Origin: Kosakonia pseudosacchari
GTDB taxonomy: Bacteria; Pseudomonadota; Gammaproteobacteria; Enterobacterales; Enterobacteriaceae
Reading direction: 5' to 3'
Length of the DNA: 64,000 bases
NCBI RefSeq assembly: GCF_900184035.1
Contig: NZ_FXWP01000010.1
Coordinates: 124,001-188,000 of the forward strand
A model generated the notes under the pieces. The model did not search any database. It saw only the letters and a list, made by a program, of their open reading frames with translations, and had not been told where the DNA came from. Positions within the stretch are counted from its first letter, which is position 1; each line of letters opens with the position of its first letter. This document shows, one piece after another, positions 10,022 to 18,018 of the stretch. The translations under genes and the position numbers were made by a program.

Positions 10022-10108
10022 GCTTTCTGGTGCAGGCAAGATGAATGACTGTCCACTCCGCTTTCGATGAAAGAACGCGGCTTACCGGCCAGTTTCGACT
10101 ATTCAGGT

Positions 10109-10133
10109 GAAACCCCGCTTCGGCGGGGTTTTT
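10109..10133 (+). terminator. rnpB terminator T3 (repeat copy 3)
   Basis: Third copy of the same hairpin, 112 bp further on, with one A-to-G change in the upstream flank. Confidence 0.88.
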
Positions 10134-10219
10134 GCTTTCTGGTGCAGGCAAGATGAATGACTGTCCACTCCGCTTTCTATGAAAGAACGCGGCTTACCGG
10201 CCAGTTTGGGCTTTAAAGC

Positions 10220-10246
10220 CCCCGCAGGTGTATCTTGCGGGGTTTT
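10220..10246 (+). terminator. Terminal terminator after the rnpB repeat array
   Basis: The stem CCCCGCA/TGCGGGG has a 9-nt loop and is followed by TTTT. It differs in sequence from the repeat terminators and closes the array. Confidence 0.8.
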
Positions 10247-10412
10247 GCGTGCGTAAGCTGGAACTTATCGGCCTTTTGCTGTTGCGCGCGTCGTACCGTT
10301 AAGCACCGGCGCTTCTAACCTTATAAATAAATATCCCGTCGGAAGCCTGGCGAAAAGCGCTAACATGTTCTTAAACGGTTTTGAAACTAGCATCGCGGGA
10401 GTCGCTGCCGTC

Positions 10413-11165
10413 ATGGACCAAAAATCATTGATCATTATTCAGATGGGGGATGCCCCGAAGCCTTTACGTGACGCCCACGGGGATGTTCCGCATTGGTTTT
10501 GCCGGGCTCTTGGTTGTGCTCCTGAAGAGGTGGACGTGGTTCGCGTCTTTGAAGGCGAAACGCTGCCAGCCCCGGATGCGCGCCGGGCAGCGATCATTAC
10601 TGGTTCATGGGCGATGGTGTCTGACAGGCTGCCGTGGAGCGAGAAGACCGCAGAGTGGATCCGCGAAGCCATTGCGGTTGGGATGTCGCTCTTTGGCGTT
10701 TGCTATGGTCATCAATTGATGTCCTGGGCCCTGGGCGGGAATGTTGAATACCATCCGCAGGGCCGTGAAGCGGGGACAAAAACCGTTTATTTGCACGTGG
10801 CGGCGGCTAATGATCCGCTACTAAGCCATTTGACAGAGAGCTTCCCTGCGCATTTAACGCACCGACAAACGGTGACACGCTTGCCCATTGGTGCAACGGT
10901 ACTGGCCTCTTCCGCGCATGATAATCATCAGATTGTTCGCTACGGACCTCGGGCCATTTCGGTGCAGTTCCACCCGGAAATGACGCCGGAAATCGCTACC
11001 GATCTGCTGCGTTTGAACCGCGCGCACATCGAAAAAGAGGGCACCGATGCCGACAGCTTAGTGGCCAGCGTGCTGCCCGCGCCAGGCGCGGCGGAGATCC
11101 TCCGCCGTTTCGTGCAGGAAGTGACCGAGCGTAACAAAACGCTGTTATCTGACGCTGCCCAGTGA
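10413..11165 (+). CDS. Class I glutamine amidotransferase-like protein
   Basis: A 250-residue protein of the GMP-synthase-like glutamine amidotransferase fold. The nucleophile elbow FGVCYGHQ places Cys97, and VQFHPEMTPE supplies His187 and Glu189, so the catalytic triad is complete. It is probably a stand-alone cytoplasmic amidohydrolase such as the gamma-glutamyl hydrolases; the substrate is unknown. I chose the ATG at 10413, where the family fold begins, over an upstream ATG that adds 16 unconserved residues. It occupies the region where E. coli carries the tdc operon. Its 3' end overlaps the convergent downstream gene by 21 bp. Confidence 0.75.
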   Translation: MDQKSLIIIQMGDAPKPLRDAHGDVPHWFCRALGCAPEEVDVVRVFEGETLPAPDARRAAIITGSWAMVSDRLPWSEKTAEWIREAIAVGMSLFGVCYGHQLMSWALGGNVEYHPQGREAGTKTVYLHVAAANDPLLSHLTESFPAHLTHRQTVTRLPIGATVLASSAHDNHQIVRYGPRAISVQFHPEMTPEIATDLLRLNRAHIEKEGTDADSLVASVLPAPGAAEILRRFVQEVTERNKTLLSDAAQ

Positions 11166-11534
11166 ACGGTCTTGCGCTATGCCCTGCACCAGCCGGGTTA
11201 ACTCCTCGCAGCGGGTGATTAACCCGTTTTCCAGCGTGAAATGCGCAAACACGTCAATGTGTGCCTGAGTGCCATCTTTCTTACTTACCGCCACACGATG
11301 GTGGGTCAATACATTATTGTTTTGCCCGGCAATAGCGACCACAGTCACATCAATGGCGTGCGTCAGGTGTTTGAGCCTGGCCATATGTTCAACAAAGCCA
11401 GTGAAGTCAAGCGTCTGTCCGTCGACAATTTGCTGATAATCCGGCGAGAAGAATTCGCGGATTTTCGCTTCGTTATGGTCAGGGTGGCAAACGACACTGC
11501 GCAATGCCAGGGCGATACGTTGGGTGATATCCAT
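11145..11534 (-). CDS. SnoaL/NTF2-like domain protein
   Basis: A 129-residue protein with the size and pattern of an NTF2-like (SnoaL) alpha+beta barrel: an N-terminal helix, a FFSPDYQQIVDGQTLDFTGF segment and a final strand VFAHFTLENGLITRCEEL. Members bind or isomerise small hydrophobic ligands, and the ligand here is unknown. The ATG at 11534 has AGGAG upstream; the ATG five codons earlier overlaps that ribosome site. It is divergent from the AraC-type regulator at 11628, which may control it. Confidence 0.65.
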   Translation of the reverse strand: MDITQRIALALRSVVCHPDHNEAKIREFFSPDYQQIVDGQTLDFTGFVEHMARLKHLTHAIDVTVVAIAGQNNNVLTHHRVAVSKKDGTQAHIDVFAHFTLENGLITRCEELTRLVQGIAQDRSLGSVR

Positions 11535-11627
11535 CTTTGTTCTCCTCATTTGTGCTTATAAAGAGGATATCGCCACACCGCGTTGGTATATTAACCGTAT
11601 CAGGACATTAAATACGGCTTATCAGCC

Positions 11628-12347
11628 ATGTTGATCGTACAAAACCAGCGGCTCACGCATCACAACAAGCACACCACTGAGTGGCACCAGCACGTCACCG
11701 GCCAGCTGTTTTGCATTCAGCGGGGGATGATGATTGTGAAAACGGAGCAGGCGCAATGGGCACTAACGCCCGCGACAGTCGGCTGGTTTCCTGCACAGAT
11801 GCGCCACTGCGCCTGGAGCGTGGGCGACGTGGAAGGGCATAGCCTGCAACTCAACCATGATGATGCCCCCGCTTTCGCGGGCGTGTGGCCTGCCGATCCG
11901 TTTATGATGCTGTTGATGGAGCGTATAACGCAGTGCGACCCGGCTCGCCAGGCATCGCTTCTGGCGGTGATGATGGAGGAGATTCGCGTGGCGCCAGCCG
12001 CGCCGTTGCAGTTAACCCTGCCGCAGGATCGCCGGGCGAAGCGGGTGGCTGAATTGCTGCTGTCGGAGCCACACAATACGGCAAATCAGGCGCAACTGGC
12101 GTGTTGCTGTGGTTTGAGCGTCAGAACATTAAGCCGCTTGTTCAGTGAACAAACCGGGCTGAGTTTTAGTCAGTGGCGACAGCAGGCAAAAGTCCTGGCA
12201 TCCATGGCGCATCTGCTGCGCGGGGAGTCGGTGAGTGAGACGGCAGAACGCTGCGGGTACGATAACGTCAGTGCTTTTATCGCCGCATTTAAGCTGCGCT
12301 TTGGCAGCACGCCGGGGCAGTTTCAGGCGCGAAATCGCGCGCGCTAA
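11628..12347 (+). CDS. AraC-family transcriptional regulator
   Basis: A 239-residue regulator with an N-terminal cupin-like sensor domain (HHNKHTTEWHQHVTGQL, residues ~12-80) and a C-terminal double helix-turn-helix AraC domain (about 140-235). The signature stretch SVSETAERCGYDNVSAFIAAFKLRFGSTPGQF is clear. It lies 93 bp from the divergent NTF2-like gene, an arrangement typical of a local activator. The inducer cannot be deduced. Confidence 0.8.
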   Translation: MLIVQNQRLTHHNKHTTEWHQHVTGQLFCIQRGMMIVKTEQAQWALTPATVGWFPAQMRHCAWSVGDVEGHSLQLNHDDAPAFAGVWPADPFMMLLMERITQCDPARQASLLAVMMEEIRVAPAAPLQLTLPQDRRAKRVAELLLSEPHNTANQAQLACCCGLSVRTLSRLFSEQTGLSFSQWRQQAKVLASMAHLLRGESVSETAERCGYDNVSAFIAAFKLRFGSTPGQFQARNRAR

Positions 12348-12383
12348 GTGCGCGTAAAACGACAGTATGTTCCGGAGAGATTT

Positions 12384-12406
12384 GCCCCGGTCTTATGCGC
12401 CGGGGC
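12384..12406. terminator. Convergent hairpin between the AraC gene and yhaL
   Basis: A perfect 7-bp stem GCCCCGG/CCGGGGC with a 9-nt loop lies between convergent genes and could end transcription from either side. Confidence 0.55.
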
Positions 12407-12413
12407 TTATGGG

Positions 12414-12566
12414 TCAGGCGGTGGCTTCTTCTTCCGCAAGGCGGATTTCGGCTTCTGCGACAATAGCTTCCAGCTCTGTCAGCATCTCTTCATAACCGAA
12501 TCCAGCCAGGGCGGGGAGTGGGGTTTGCTGTGTAGGGTCTGTCATAAAATTCATTGTGCTGCTCAT
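12414..12566 (-). CDS. yhaL: Small conserved protein YhaL
   Basis: A 50-codon gene read on the minus strand. Its C-terminal half, FGYEEMLTELEAIVAEAE then RLAEEEATA, is almost the same as E. coli YhaL (54 residues), while the N-terminus differs. The conserved half is an acidic amphipathic helix, and the composition resembles the small subunit of exonuclease VII. It follows yhaK by 29 bp in the same orientation, as in E. coli. Function unknown. A longer frame on the opposite strand here is spurious. Confidence 0.85.
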   Translation of the reverse strand: MSSTMNFMTDPTQQTPLPALAGFGYEEMLTELEAIVAEAEIRLAEEEATA

Positions 12567-12595
12567 TTCATTTACTCACTTACGTAACGCAACTA

Positions 12596-13297
12596 TCACA
12601 CGGGTAAATCTATCAGCAAAGCGCGAAGCGGCGTATCGGCAACGAGTGTTATGTTAGCCTCGTCACGAATAAACGCACCATCACCGCAGGTCAGGGCTTC
12701 TTTTGCTTCGCAATGTGTCACGGCGTGCACCGTACCGTGAATAGATTGCAAATAGGCGCGCGGGCCATGCAGTTGAATCTGCAACTCTTCGCCTTTGGCA
12801 AGCTCAATATGGTGCAGCCACACTTGCTGGCGGAGTTGCAAACTTCCCAGGCTGCCATCAGGGGACGCCAGCAGTTGCTGCGCCACATCGGCAATGGTCA
12901 TTTTTTGCACCTGCGGGTTTTCACGCTCGGGGCAGGCATCCAGCCATAACTGCATGCGCGTTAATGATTTGTCTTTGCTCAGATTATGCTCGCTGTAGCT
13001 GATACCGGGCTGGGTGGCAATTAACAACGCTTCACCGGCTTTCGCCTGAACATGGTTGCCCTCGCTATCGCGATATTCCGCTTCGCCTTCCAGAATCAGA
13101 TTTAAAATATCCACTTTCGGGTAGGTGCGTGGCTGGAACGATGCGCCTGGGGCAAGCACTTCCTGGTTCAACACGCGCAGGGAGGCATAGCCCAGCAATT
13201 TCGGGTCGAAGTAATGTCCAAAAGAAAAAGTGTAGCGGGCCTGAAGCCAGCCGAAGTCAGCTTGTCCGCATTGTTTCGCAGTACGCGTAGTAATCAT
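12596..13297 (-). CDS. yhaK: Pirin-like bicupin protein YhaK
   Basis: A 233-residue cytoplasmic bicupin closely matching E. coli YhaK over its full length, from MITTRTAKQCGQADFGWLQA to ALLIDLPV. The N-terminal pirin cupin includes RVLNQEVLAPGASF and the second cupin is shorter. E. coli YhaK is reported as a redox-sensitive marker of nitrogen-species stress. It is divergent from the LysR gene yhaJ, which is the likely regulator. Confidence 0.93.
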   Translation of the reverse strand: MITTRTAKQCGQADFGWLQARYTFSFGHYFDPKLLGYASLRVLNQEVLAPGASFQPRTYPKVDILNLILEGEAEYRDSEGNHVQAKAGEALLIATQPGISYSEHNLSKDKSLTRMQLWLDACPERENPQVQKMTIADVAQQLLASPDGSLGSLQLRQQVWLHHIELAKGEELQIQLHGPRAYLQSIHGTVHAVTHCEAKEALTCGDGAFIRDEANITLVADTPLRALLIDLPV

Positions 13298-13402
13298 AAT
13301 TGTTGACCTCTCTTTACTTAAAACAATGTTAAAGGTATGGACGCTGCATTGTTAGCCAGATATTCTGCCCGGTATGTTCAAATTTCCTGAATGAGAACAC
13401 TC

Positions 13403-14299
13403 ATGGCTAAAGAAAGGGCGCTGACGTTGGAAGCGTTACGTGTGATGGATGCGATTGACCGGCGTGGAAGCTTTGCCGCGGCGGCGGATGAGTTGGGACG
13501 CGTGCCTTCTGCGCTCAGCTATACCATGCAAAAACTTGAAGAAGAGCTGGATGTCGTGCTGTTTGACCGCTCCGGGCACCGAACAAAATTCACCAATGTC
13601 GGGCGAATGCTGCTGGAGCGCGGTCGCGTATTGCTGGAAGCCGCCGATAAACTGACAACCGATGCAGAAGCGCTGGCGCGCGGCTGGGAGACGCATCTCA
13701 CACTGGTCACTGAAGCGCTGGTGCCGACGGTCGAGCTGTTTCCGCTGGTCGACCGGCTGGCGGCAAAAGCCAATACGCAGTTATCGCTCATTACTGAAGT
13801 GCTGGCCGGGGCGTGGGAGCGGCTGGAACAGGGGCGCGCCGATATTGTTGTCGCGCCGGATATGCACTTTCGCTCCTCGTCGGAAATCAACTCACGCAAG
13901 CTCTACTCGGTGATGAATGTCTACGTCGCTGCGCCGGATCACCCGATCCATCAGGAGGCGGAACCGCTCTCGGAAGTGACGCGCGTGAAATACCGCGGCG
14001 TGGCCGTTGCCGATACCGCCCGCGAGCGTCCGGTGCTGACGGTGCAGTTGCTGGATAAGCAGCCAAGGCTGACGGTCAGCACGATTGAAGATAAGCGCCA
14101 GGCGCTGCTGTCCGGCCTGGGTGTGGCGACCATGCCTTATCCACTGGTGGAGCAGGATATCGCTGAAGGCCGCTTACGTGTTGTGAGCCCGGAATATACC
14201 AGCCAGGTGGATATTATTATGGCCTGGCGTCGCGACAGTATGGGTGAAGCGAAAGCCTGGTGTCTGCGGGAAATTCCCAAGCTGTTTGCCGGTAAATAA
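13403..14299 (+). CDS. yhaJ: LysR-family regulator YhaJ
   Basis: A 298-residue LysR regulator. The helix-turn-helix lies at residues ~8-65 (LEALRVMDAIDRRGSFAAAA...SALSYTMQKLE) and the effector-binding domain follows. E. coli YhaJ activates yqjF and yhaK and responds to nitroaromatic breakdown products. Both of those genes are in this window, with yhaK divergent next door and yqjF 1.6 kb away. The ATG at 13403 gives the E. coli start MAKERALTLEALR. Confidence 0.93.
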   Translation: MAKERALTLEALRVMDAIDRRGSFAAAADELGRVPSALSYTMQKLEEELDVVLFDRSGHRTKFTNVGRMLLERGRVLLEAADKLTTDAEALARGWETHLTLVTEALVPTVELFPLVDRLAAKANTQLSLITEVLAGAWERLEQGRADIVVAPDMHFRSSSEINSRKLYSVMNVYVAAPDHPIHQEAEPLSEVTRVKYRGVAVADTARERPVLTVQLLDKQPRLTVSTIEDKRQALLSGLGVATMPYPLVEQDIAEGRLRVVSPEYTSQVDIIMAWRRDSMGEAKAWCLREIPKLFAGK

Positions 14300-14301
14300 G
14301 C

Positions 14302-14327
14302 CATTGCTCCACGTTGGTGGAGCAATG
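14302..14327. terminator. Terminator hairpin between yhaJ and yhaH
   Basis: An 11-bp perfect stem CATTGCTCCAC/GTGGAGCAATG with a 4-base loop lies directly after the yhaJ stop, between convergent genes. Confidence 0.7.
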
Positions 14328-14331
14328 TATT

Positions 14332-14679
14332 TCAGGGGAACGCTTTCGGTTCGGGGCCAAAGGGGTTTTCTACCGGTGTGCCGCGCTGGCTGTAAAACGC
14401 CAGCAGCATCAACCAGCCAATCACCGGAAACAGCAGCAGTAACAGCCAGCGCCAGCTCCGGTTGGTATCATGCAGGCGGCGCACCTGAACCGCCAGGTTT
14501 GGCACCAGCACCAGCAGGGCGTAAATCTGGCTTAACAGGTGCCAGCCGATGATCCTGTCGACCACATACAGCACGCCAAAGAGGATAAGGTTGACCAGTG
14601 TGAACATCCAGAATTCGCGGCGGTGCGCGCGTCCGTGAAATGTCGCGTAGTTGCTCAGTACCCTAAAATACCAGTCCAT
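14332..14679 (-). CDS. yhaH: DUF805 inner-membrane protein (YhaH/YhaI family)
   Basis: A 115-residue membrane protein with the DUF805 layout: MDWYFRVLSNYATFHGRAHRREFW at the start, several hydrophobic segments, the VRRLHDTNRS motif between helices, and a C-terminal GP-rich tail. Function unknown. E. coli has two paralogues, yhaH and yhaI, in this neighbourhood; only one is here and the exact orthologue is uncertain. Confidence 0.82.
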   Translation of the reverse strand: MDWYFRVLSNYATFHGRAHRREFWMFTLVNLILFGVLYVVDRIIGWHLLSQIYALLVLVPNLAVQVRRLHDTNRSWRWLLLLLFPVIGWLMLLAFYSQRGTPVENPFGPEPKAFP

Positions 14680-14777
14680 TTCCCACCTCGATCAACGGTC
14701 AATCCGTTGTTTTCTCAACGATCCCTGTAAGAATAGACGGCAAAAATACAAAGCGAAAACCCGGCGAGAAATAATTT

Positions 14778-14797
14778 GGGCGCGGTGAAACGCGCCC
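14778..14797 (-). terminator. Terminator after yqjG
   Basis: The stem GGGCGCG/CGCGCCC with a 6-nt loop follows the yqjG stop on the minus strand, with an A/T-rich stretch beyond it. Confidence 0.6.
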
Positions 14798-14803
14798 GGA
14801 AGA

Positions 14804-15790
14804 TCAGGAGAAACGCAGGTCGCGTCCGTGTGGCTCATCCAGATCCTGCCACGGCCCGATAGAGATAATTCCGGTCGGGTTAATGGTTTTGTGGCTGCGG
14901 TAATAGTGGTTGCGGATATGCGCGAAATCGACCGTTTGCGCAATGCCCGGCATCTGATAAATGTCGCGCAGGAAGCCGTGCAGATTCAGATAGTCGCTGA
15001 TGCGGTGTTTATCGCACTTGAAATGCGTGACATAGACTGGATCAAAACGTACCAGCGTTGTCCACAGGCGGATATCCGCTTCTGTTAATCGATCGCCCGT
15101 CAAATAGCGGTGCTGACCGAGGATCTGTTCAAGGCGTTCCAGCGCATTGAAAACATTGACTACCGCTTCGTCATACGCCTGCTGGCTGGTGGCGAAACCG
15201 GCTTTATAGACACCGTTATTCACGTTGTCGTAGATCCAGCCGTTCAGGTCATCGATCTGCTCGCGAAGCTCTGGCGGATAATAATCCCCCGCTTTGGCAC
15301 CCAGACCGTCAAAAGCGGTATTGAACATGCGGATGATTTCCGCCGATTCATTGCTGACAATGGTGTGATTCTTTTTATCCCACAGCACAGGCACCGTAAC
15401 GCGCCCGGTGTAGTGCGGGTCGGCATGCAGGTAGAGCTGATAGAGGAATTCGTGTTGGTACAGCGTGTCGCCAGTTGCCGCCGGAAAATCATCGTCAAAT
15501 GTCCAGCCGTTCTCCAGCATCAACGGGTTGACCACGGAAACAGAGATAAACGGTTCAAGGCCTTTTAACGTACGCAGAATAAGTGTGCGGTGCGCCCACG
15601 GGCAGGCGAGTGAAACATATAAGTGATAGCGGTCTTTTTCGGCGGCAAAGCCACCTTCGCCAGAAGGGCCTGGTGCGCCATCTGCGGTAAGCCAGTTGCG
15701 AAATGCGGATACCGAGCGCTGGAAACGTCCGCCGGTGGATTTGGTGTCATACCAGGTGTCGTGCCAGACGCCGTCTATCAGTTGTCCCAT
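14804..15790 (-). CDS. yqjG: Glutathionyl-hydroquinone reductase YqjG
   Basis: A 328-residue Xi-class glutathione transferase that reduces glutathionyl-hydroquinones with glutathione. The active-site Cys lies in SLACPWAHRT (residues ~60-69), and the C-terminal all-helical domain includes DRLTEADIRLWTTLVRFDPVY. It matches E. coli YqjG over the full length. It is next to yqjF (DoxX), a gene of the same quinone/aromatic stress group. Confidence 0.95.
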   Translation of the reverse strand: MGQLIDGVWHDTWYDTKSTGGRFQRSVSAFRNWLTADGAPGPSGEGGFAAEKDRYHLYVSLACPWAHRTLILRTLKGLEPFISVSVVNPLMLENGWTFDDDFPAATGDTLYQHEFLYQLYLHADPHYTGRVTVPVLWDKKNHTIVSNESAEIIRMFNTAFDGLGAKAGDYYPPELREQIDDLNGWIYDNVNNGVYKAGFATSQQAYDEAVVNVFNALERLEQILGQHRYLTGDRLTEADIRLWTTLVRFDPVYVTHFKCDKHRISDYLNLHGFLRDIYQMPGIAQTVDFAHIRNHYYRSHKTINPTGIISIGPWQDLDEPHGRDLRFS

Positions 15791-15814
15791 TTTGTCTCCT
15801 CCTTCTGAATAGCA

Positions 15815-15840
15815 AAAGCGAGGAGTGGTCTCCTCGCTTT
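15815..15840 (-). terminator. Terminator between yqjF and yqjG
   Basis: The stem AAAGCGAGGAG/CTCCTCGCTTT with a TGGT loop follows the yqjF stop. On the minus strand the closing A/T arms supply the U-rich end. Confidence 0.75.
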
Positions 15841-15865
15841 AATCTCTTCACTCAGTATAGAGCGC

Positions 15866-16258
15866 TTACCATTTTTTATTCAGGGCGCGGTCGATACTGA
15901 TGGCACCCGGACCCGTAATACCCAGCAGCAGGTAACCGCCAGCGATGGTCAGGTTTTTCATGAACATCAGCGAGTTCACGCCTTCCGCAAAGTTGCTGTG
16001 AAAGATGAACGCGGTCAGCAGCGTGAAGCCTGCGGTGAACAGTGCTGTAGTACGGGTCAGGAAACCAAACAGAATCGCCAGACCGCCGCCAAACTCAAGA
16101 AGAATGGTCAGTGGCAGGAAGAACCCCGGCACGCCCATCGCTTCCATATATTGCTGAGTACCTGCATAACCGGTGATTTTGCCCCAGCCTGCGGTAATAA
16201 ACAGAATCGGCATCAGAATACGAGCAACCAGGAAACCAACATCTTCTAATTTTTTCAT
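15866..16258 (-). CDS. yqjF: DoxX-family inner-membrane protein YqjF
   Basis: A 130-residue DoxX family membrane protein with four hydrophobic helices, almost the same as E. coli YqjF. Signature segments are RILMPILFITAGWGKITGYAG and LLEFGGGLAILFGFLTRTTALF. In E. coli its promoter is induced by nitroaromatic compounds through YhaJ, encoded 1.6 kb away. A role in quinone or thiol redox balance is suggested for DoxX proteins but not proven. Confidence 0.93.
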   Translation of the reverse strand: MKKLEDVGFLVARILMPILFITAGWGKITGYAGTQQYMEAMGVPGFFLPLTILLEFGGGLAILFGFLTRTTALFTAGFTLLTAFIFHSNFAEGVNSLMFMKNLTIAGGYLLLGITGPGAISIDRALNKKW

Positions 16259-16428
16259 CTTTCTCTCCAGGGAACCACAATAGCGGCTTTCAGTAAAAGG
16301 TCTGCAATTACGGGCGGATGCCGCTTGCTTGCTGTCGATGGAGAGGATAGTAATCGTGACGGGAAAAGATTGTTAGCAAGGAAAACTGTCGAAATTTTTC
16401 AAAAAAACTGAGCAAACAGAAAAGCAAA

Positions 16429-16452
16429 CGGGCGATGGATAACCATCGCCCG
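16429..16452 (-). terminator. Terminator after yqjK
   Basis: A perfect 10-bp stem CGGGCGATGG/CCATCGCCCG with an ATAA loop. On the minus strand it is followed by TTTGCTTTTC, giving a U-rich tail for the yqjCDEK transcript. Confidence 0.8.
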
Positions 16453-16476
16453 CGTAAGCCGTGCTGTGATTGTGTT

Positions 16477-16767
16477 TCAGTGCGTTGCGTTGAGCGTCGA
16501 TTTGACCAGCCGCCATAAGCTCCACGCGCCTAAACCGCGTTTAGCCCAGCGCACAAGCATATTGGGGTGGCGAACGGACCATATCGCCATCGCGCTGCTA
16601 CCCACCAGCGCCCAGGAACGCAAGCTGAGCAGCGTATTCCAGCCGCGATCGTAGGCTCCGGTTGCTTCCAGCCATTCGCGACGGCTGGCGGTGAGATCCA
16701 GGCGTTGTTGTTGGATCTCACTGAGCAAACATGCTTTGCGCTTCAGACGTTCCGCTTTGCCGCTCAC
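16477..16767 (-). CDS. yqjK: YqjK-like protein
   Basis: A 96-residue basic protein matching E. coli YqjK (99 residues). The N-terminal half is a charged helix (ERLKRKACLLSEIQQQRLDL) and a hydrophobic stretch SWALVGSSAMAIW lies in the middle, so membrane association is likely. It overlaps the end of yqjE by 4 bp and is the last gene of the yqjCDEK cluster. Function unknown. Confidence 0.88.
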   Translation of the reverse strand: MSGKAERLKRKACLLSEIQQQRLDLTASRREWLEATGAYDRGWNTLLSLRSWALVGSSAMAIWSVRHPNMLVRWAKRGLGAWSLWRLVKSTLNATH

Positions 16768-17159
16768 TTATCCTCCTCCAGCAAGGCACGGTCGTTTGCC
16801 AGCTCCTGGCGAGTATGACGCAACAGCGTCGAGGCCCGCGCTTTACGCAATGTCCAGATGCCGCCTATTAATGCCAGCACCAGCAACACGACGGTGGTTG
16901 CAATCATCGCGTTCAGGCGATATTGCGGATCGATGGCCCAGATAATCAGCACCATCAGACTCATCAGGCCAAATGCGGCGAAAAGCATGGTCAGCCCTAC
17001 CATAAGCAGCAGCTGGAATAAGTTCGCTTTCTCTTCTTCCAGCTCGACAACCGCCAGCCGCAGGCGGGTCTCAACCATTTCAACAAGAATGGTCACAATG
17101 CGTTGACCAATCCCCAGTACGCTTTTGCCCGGCCCTTGCGCGTTTCGCAAATCCGTCAT
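16764..17159 (-). CDS. yqjE: Inner-membrane protein YqjE (phage holin family superfamily III)
   Basis: A 131-residue protein with an N-terminal amphipathic region (VETRLRLAVVELEEEKANLFQ) and two transmembrane helices at ~45-70 and ~78-105. It closely matches E. coli YqjE, which belongs to a holin-like family of uncertain function. The ATG at 17159 follows the yqjD stop by one base, so translation is probably coupled; a longer frame would run into yqjD without homology. Confidence 0.9.
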   Translation of the reverse strand: MTDLRNAQGPGKSVLGIGQRIVTILVEMVETRLRLAVVELEEEKANLFQLLLMVGLTMLFAAFGLMSLMVLIIWAIDPQYRLNAMIATTVVLLVLALIGGIWTLRKARASTLLRHTRQELANDRALLEEDK

Positions 17160-17160
17160 C

Positions 17161-17463
17161 TTAGCGACGCGACAGCAGTACGCCCAGCACCACACCGACG
17201 GCGGCGCCGATACCTACGCTGGCCCACGGGTTTTCACGCACATACTCATCGGTACGCGCAGCCGCTTCACGGGTTTGGCGGGCGAGCGCATCGCCGGTTT
17301 CGCCCAAACGGTGACGGCTGTCGCGCAGCGCCTGTTCCGCTTTGGTGCGTAATTTACTCAGCTCTTCTTTCGACTTATCGCTGGAATTGCTCAGCACTTC
17401 TTCCAGCGTATCCGCCAGGGATTTCAACTCAGCGCGCAAATGGTCAGCATTATCTTTCGACAT
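17161..17463 (-). CDS. yqjD: Ribosome-associated inner-membrane protein YqjD (DUF883)
   Basis: A 100-residue DUF883 protein (ElaB/YqjD/YgaM group). A long charged helix with LRAELKSLADTLEEVL precedes a single C-terminal membrane anchor (WASVGIGAAVGVVLGVLLSRR). E. coli YqjD is made in stationary phase under sigma-S and binds 70S and 100S ribosomes, tethering them to the membrane. The ENPWASVGIGA boundary is characteristic of the family. Confidence 0.93.
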   Translation of the reverse strand: MSKDNADHLRAELKSLADTLEEVLSNSSDKSKEELSKLRTKAEQALRDSRHRLGETGDALARQTREAAARTDEYVRENPWASVGIGAAVGVVLGVLLSRR

Positions 17464-17501
17464 AATTCTCTCCAGGTGAGTGAGTGGTTATTTCCATTAA
17501 A

Positions 17502-17870
17502 TCAGTAGTCACGCGCTTCCAGGGCTTTCAGTTCCGCCTGCGCCTCTTTCAGCTTGTGCTCGCGTTTGCTTATTTTGTCCGCATCGCCTTTTTGCCTGGC
17601 CTCATTCAGATCGTGGCGGCGCTCGGCCACCTCGTCTTTCATCTCCGCGATTTTTTTCTGATGGGCGGCGCGCAGCTTGCTGTCAGAGCAGTTGGCGCGC
17701 ACTTCTCGTAGCGCCTTGTTCAGACCGTCAATTCGGCTCTGATTGTTATGCTTTTCGGCATAGCTGATTTCACGCTGGATCTCATGTTCCTTTTCCTGGC
17801 AGGGCGAAGCCGCCTGGGAAAATGCGCTCAGCGAAAAAAGGGCCAGCGCCAGTGCGATGCGGTTTTTCAT
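17502..17870 (-). CDS. yqjC: Periplasmic DUF1090 protein YqjC
   Basis: A 122-residue exported protein with a signal peptide (MKNRIALALALFSLSAFSQAA) cleaved near residue 21. The mature part is a highly charged, helical, coiled-coil-like DUF1090 domain with two Cys (SPCQEKEHEI and VRANCSDS) that may form a disulfide. The ATG at 17870 starts the signal sequence; the 20 residues that the open frame offers upstream are not signal-like. Function unknown; it heads the yqjCDEK group. Confidence 0.92.
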   Translation of the reverse strand: MKNRIALALALFSLSAFSQAASPCQEKEHEIQREISYAEKHNNQSRIDGLNKALREVRANCSDSKLRAAHQKKIAEMKDEVAERRHDLNEARQKGDADKISKREHKLKEAQAELKALEARDY

Positions 17871-18018
17871 AATCGAGAACCTTCCATTGTTGGCCAGCGA
17901 AACGATGGTTACGCCAGCGTCCAGTGACATAAAGCGAACTCTGGTTCCGTGTACTCAAGCATAGTAAGTAAACGGCTAAACACCAAAGTGAGTGAAAAGA
18001 TTCAGAATCCTGGAAAGG

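Noticed and set aside
12348-12587. A 79-codon plus-strand frame after the AraC gene
   Set aside because: It overlaps yhaL on the other strand, which is clearly conserved in protein sequence; the plus-strand frame has no ribosome site or homology.
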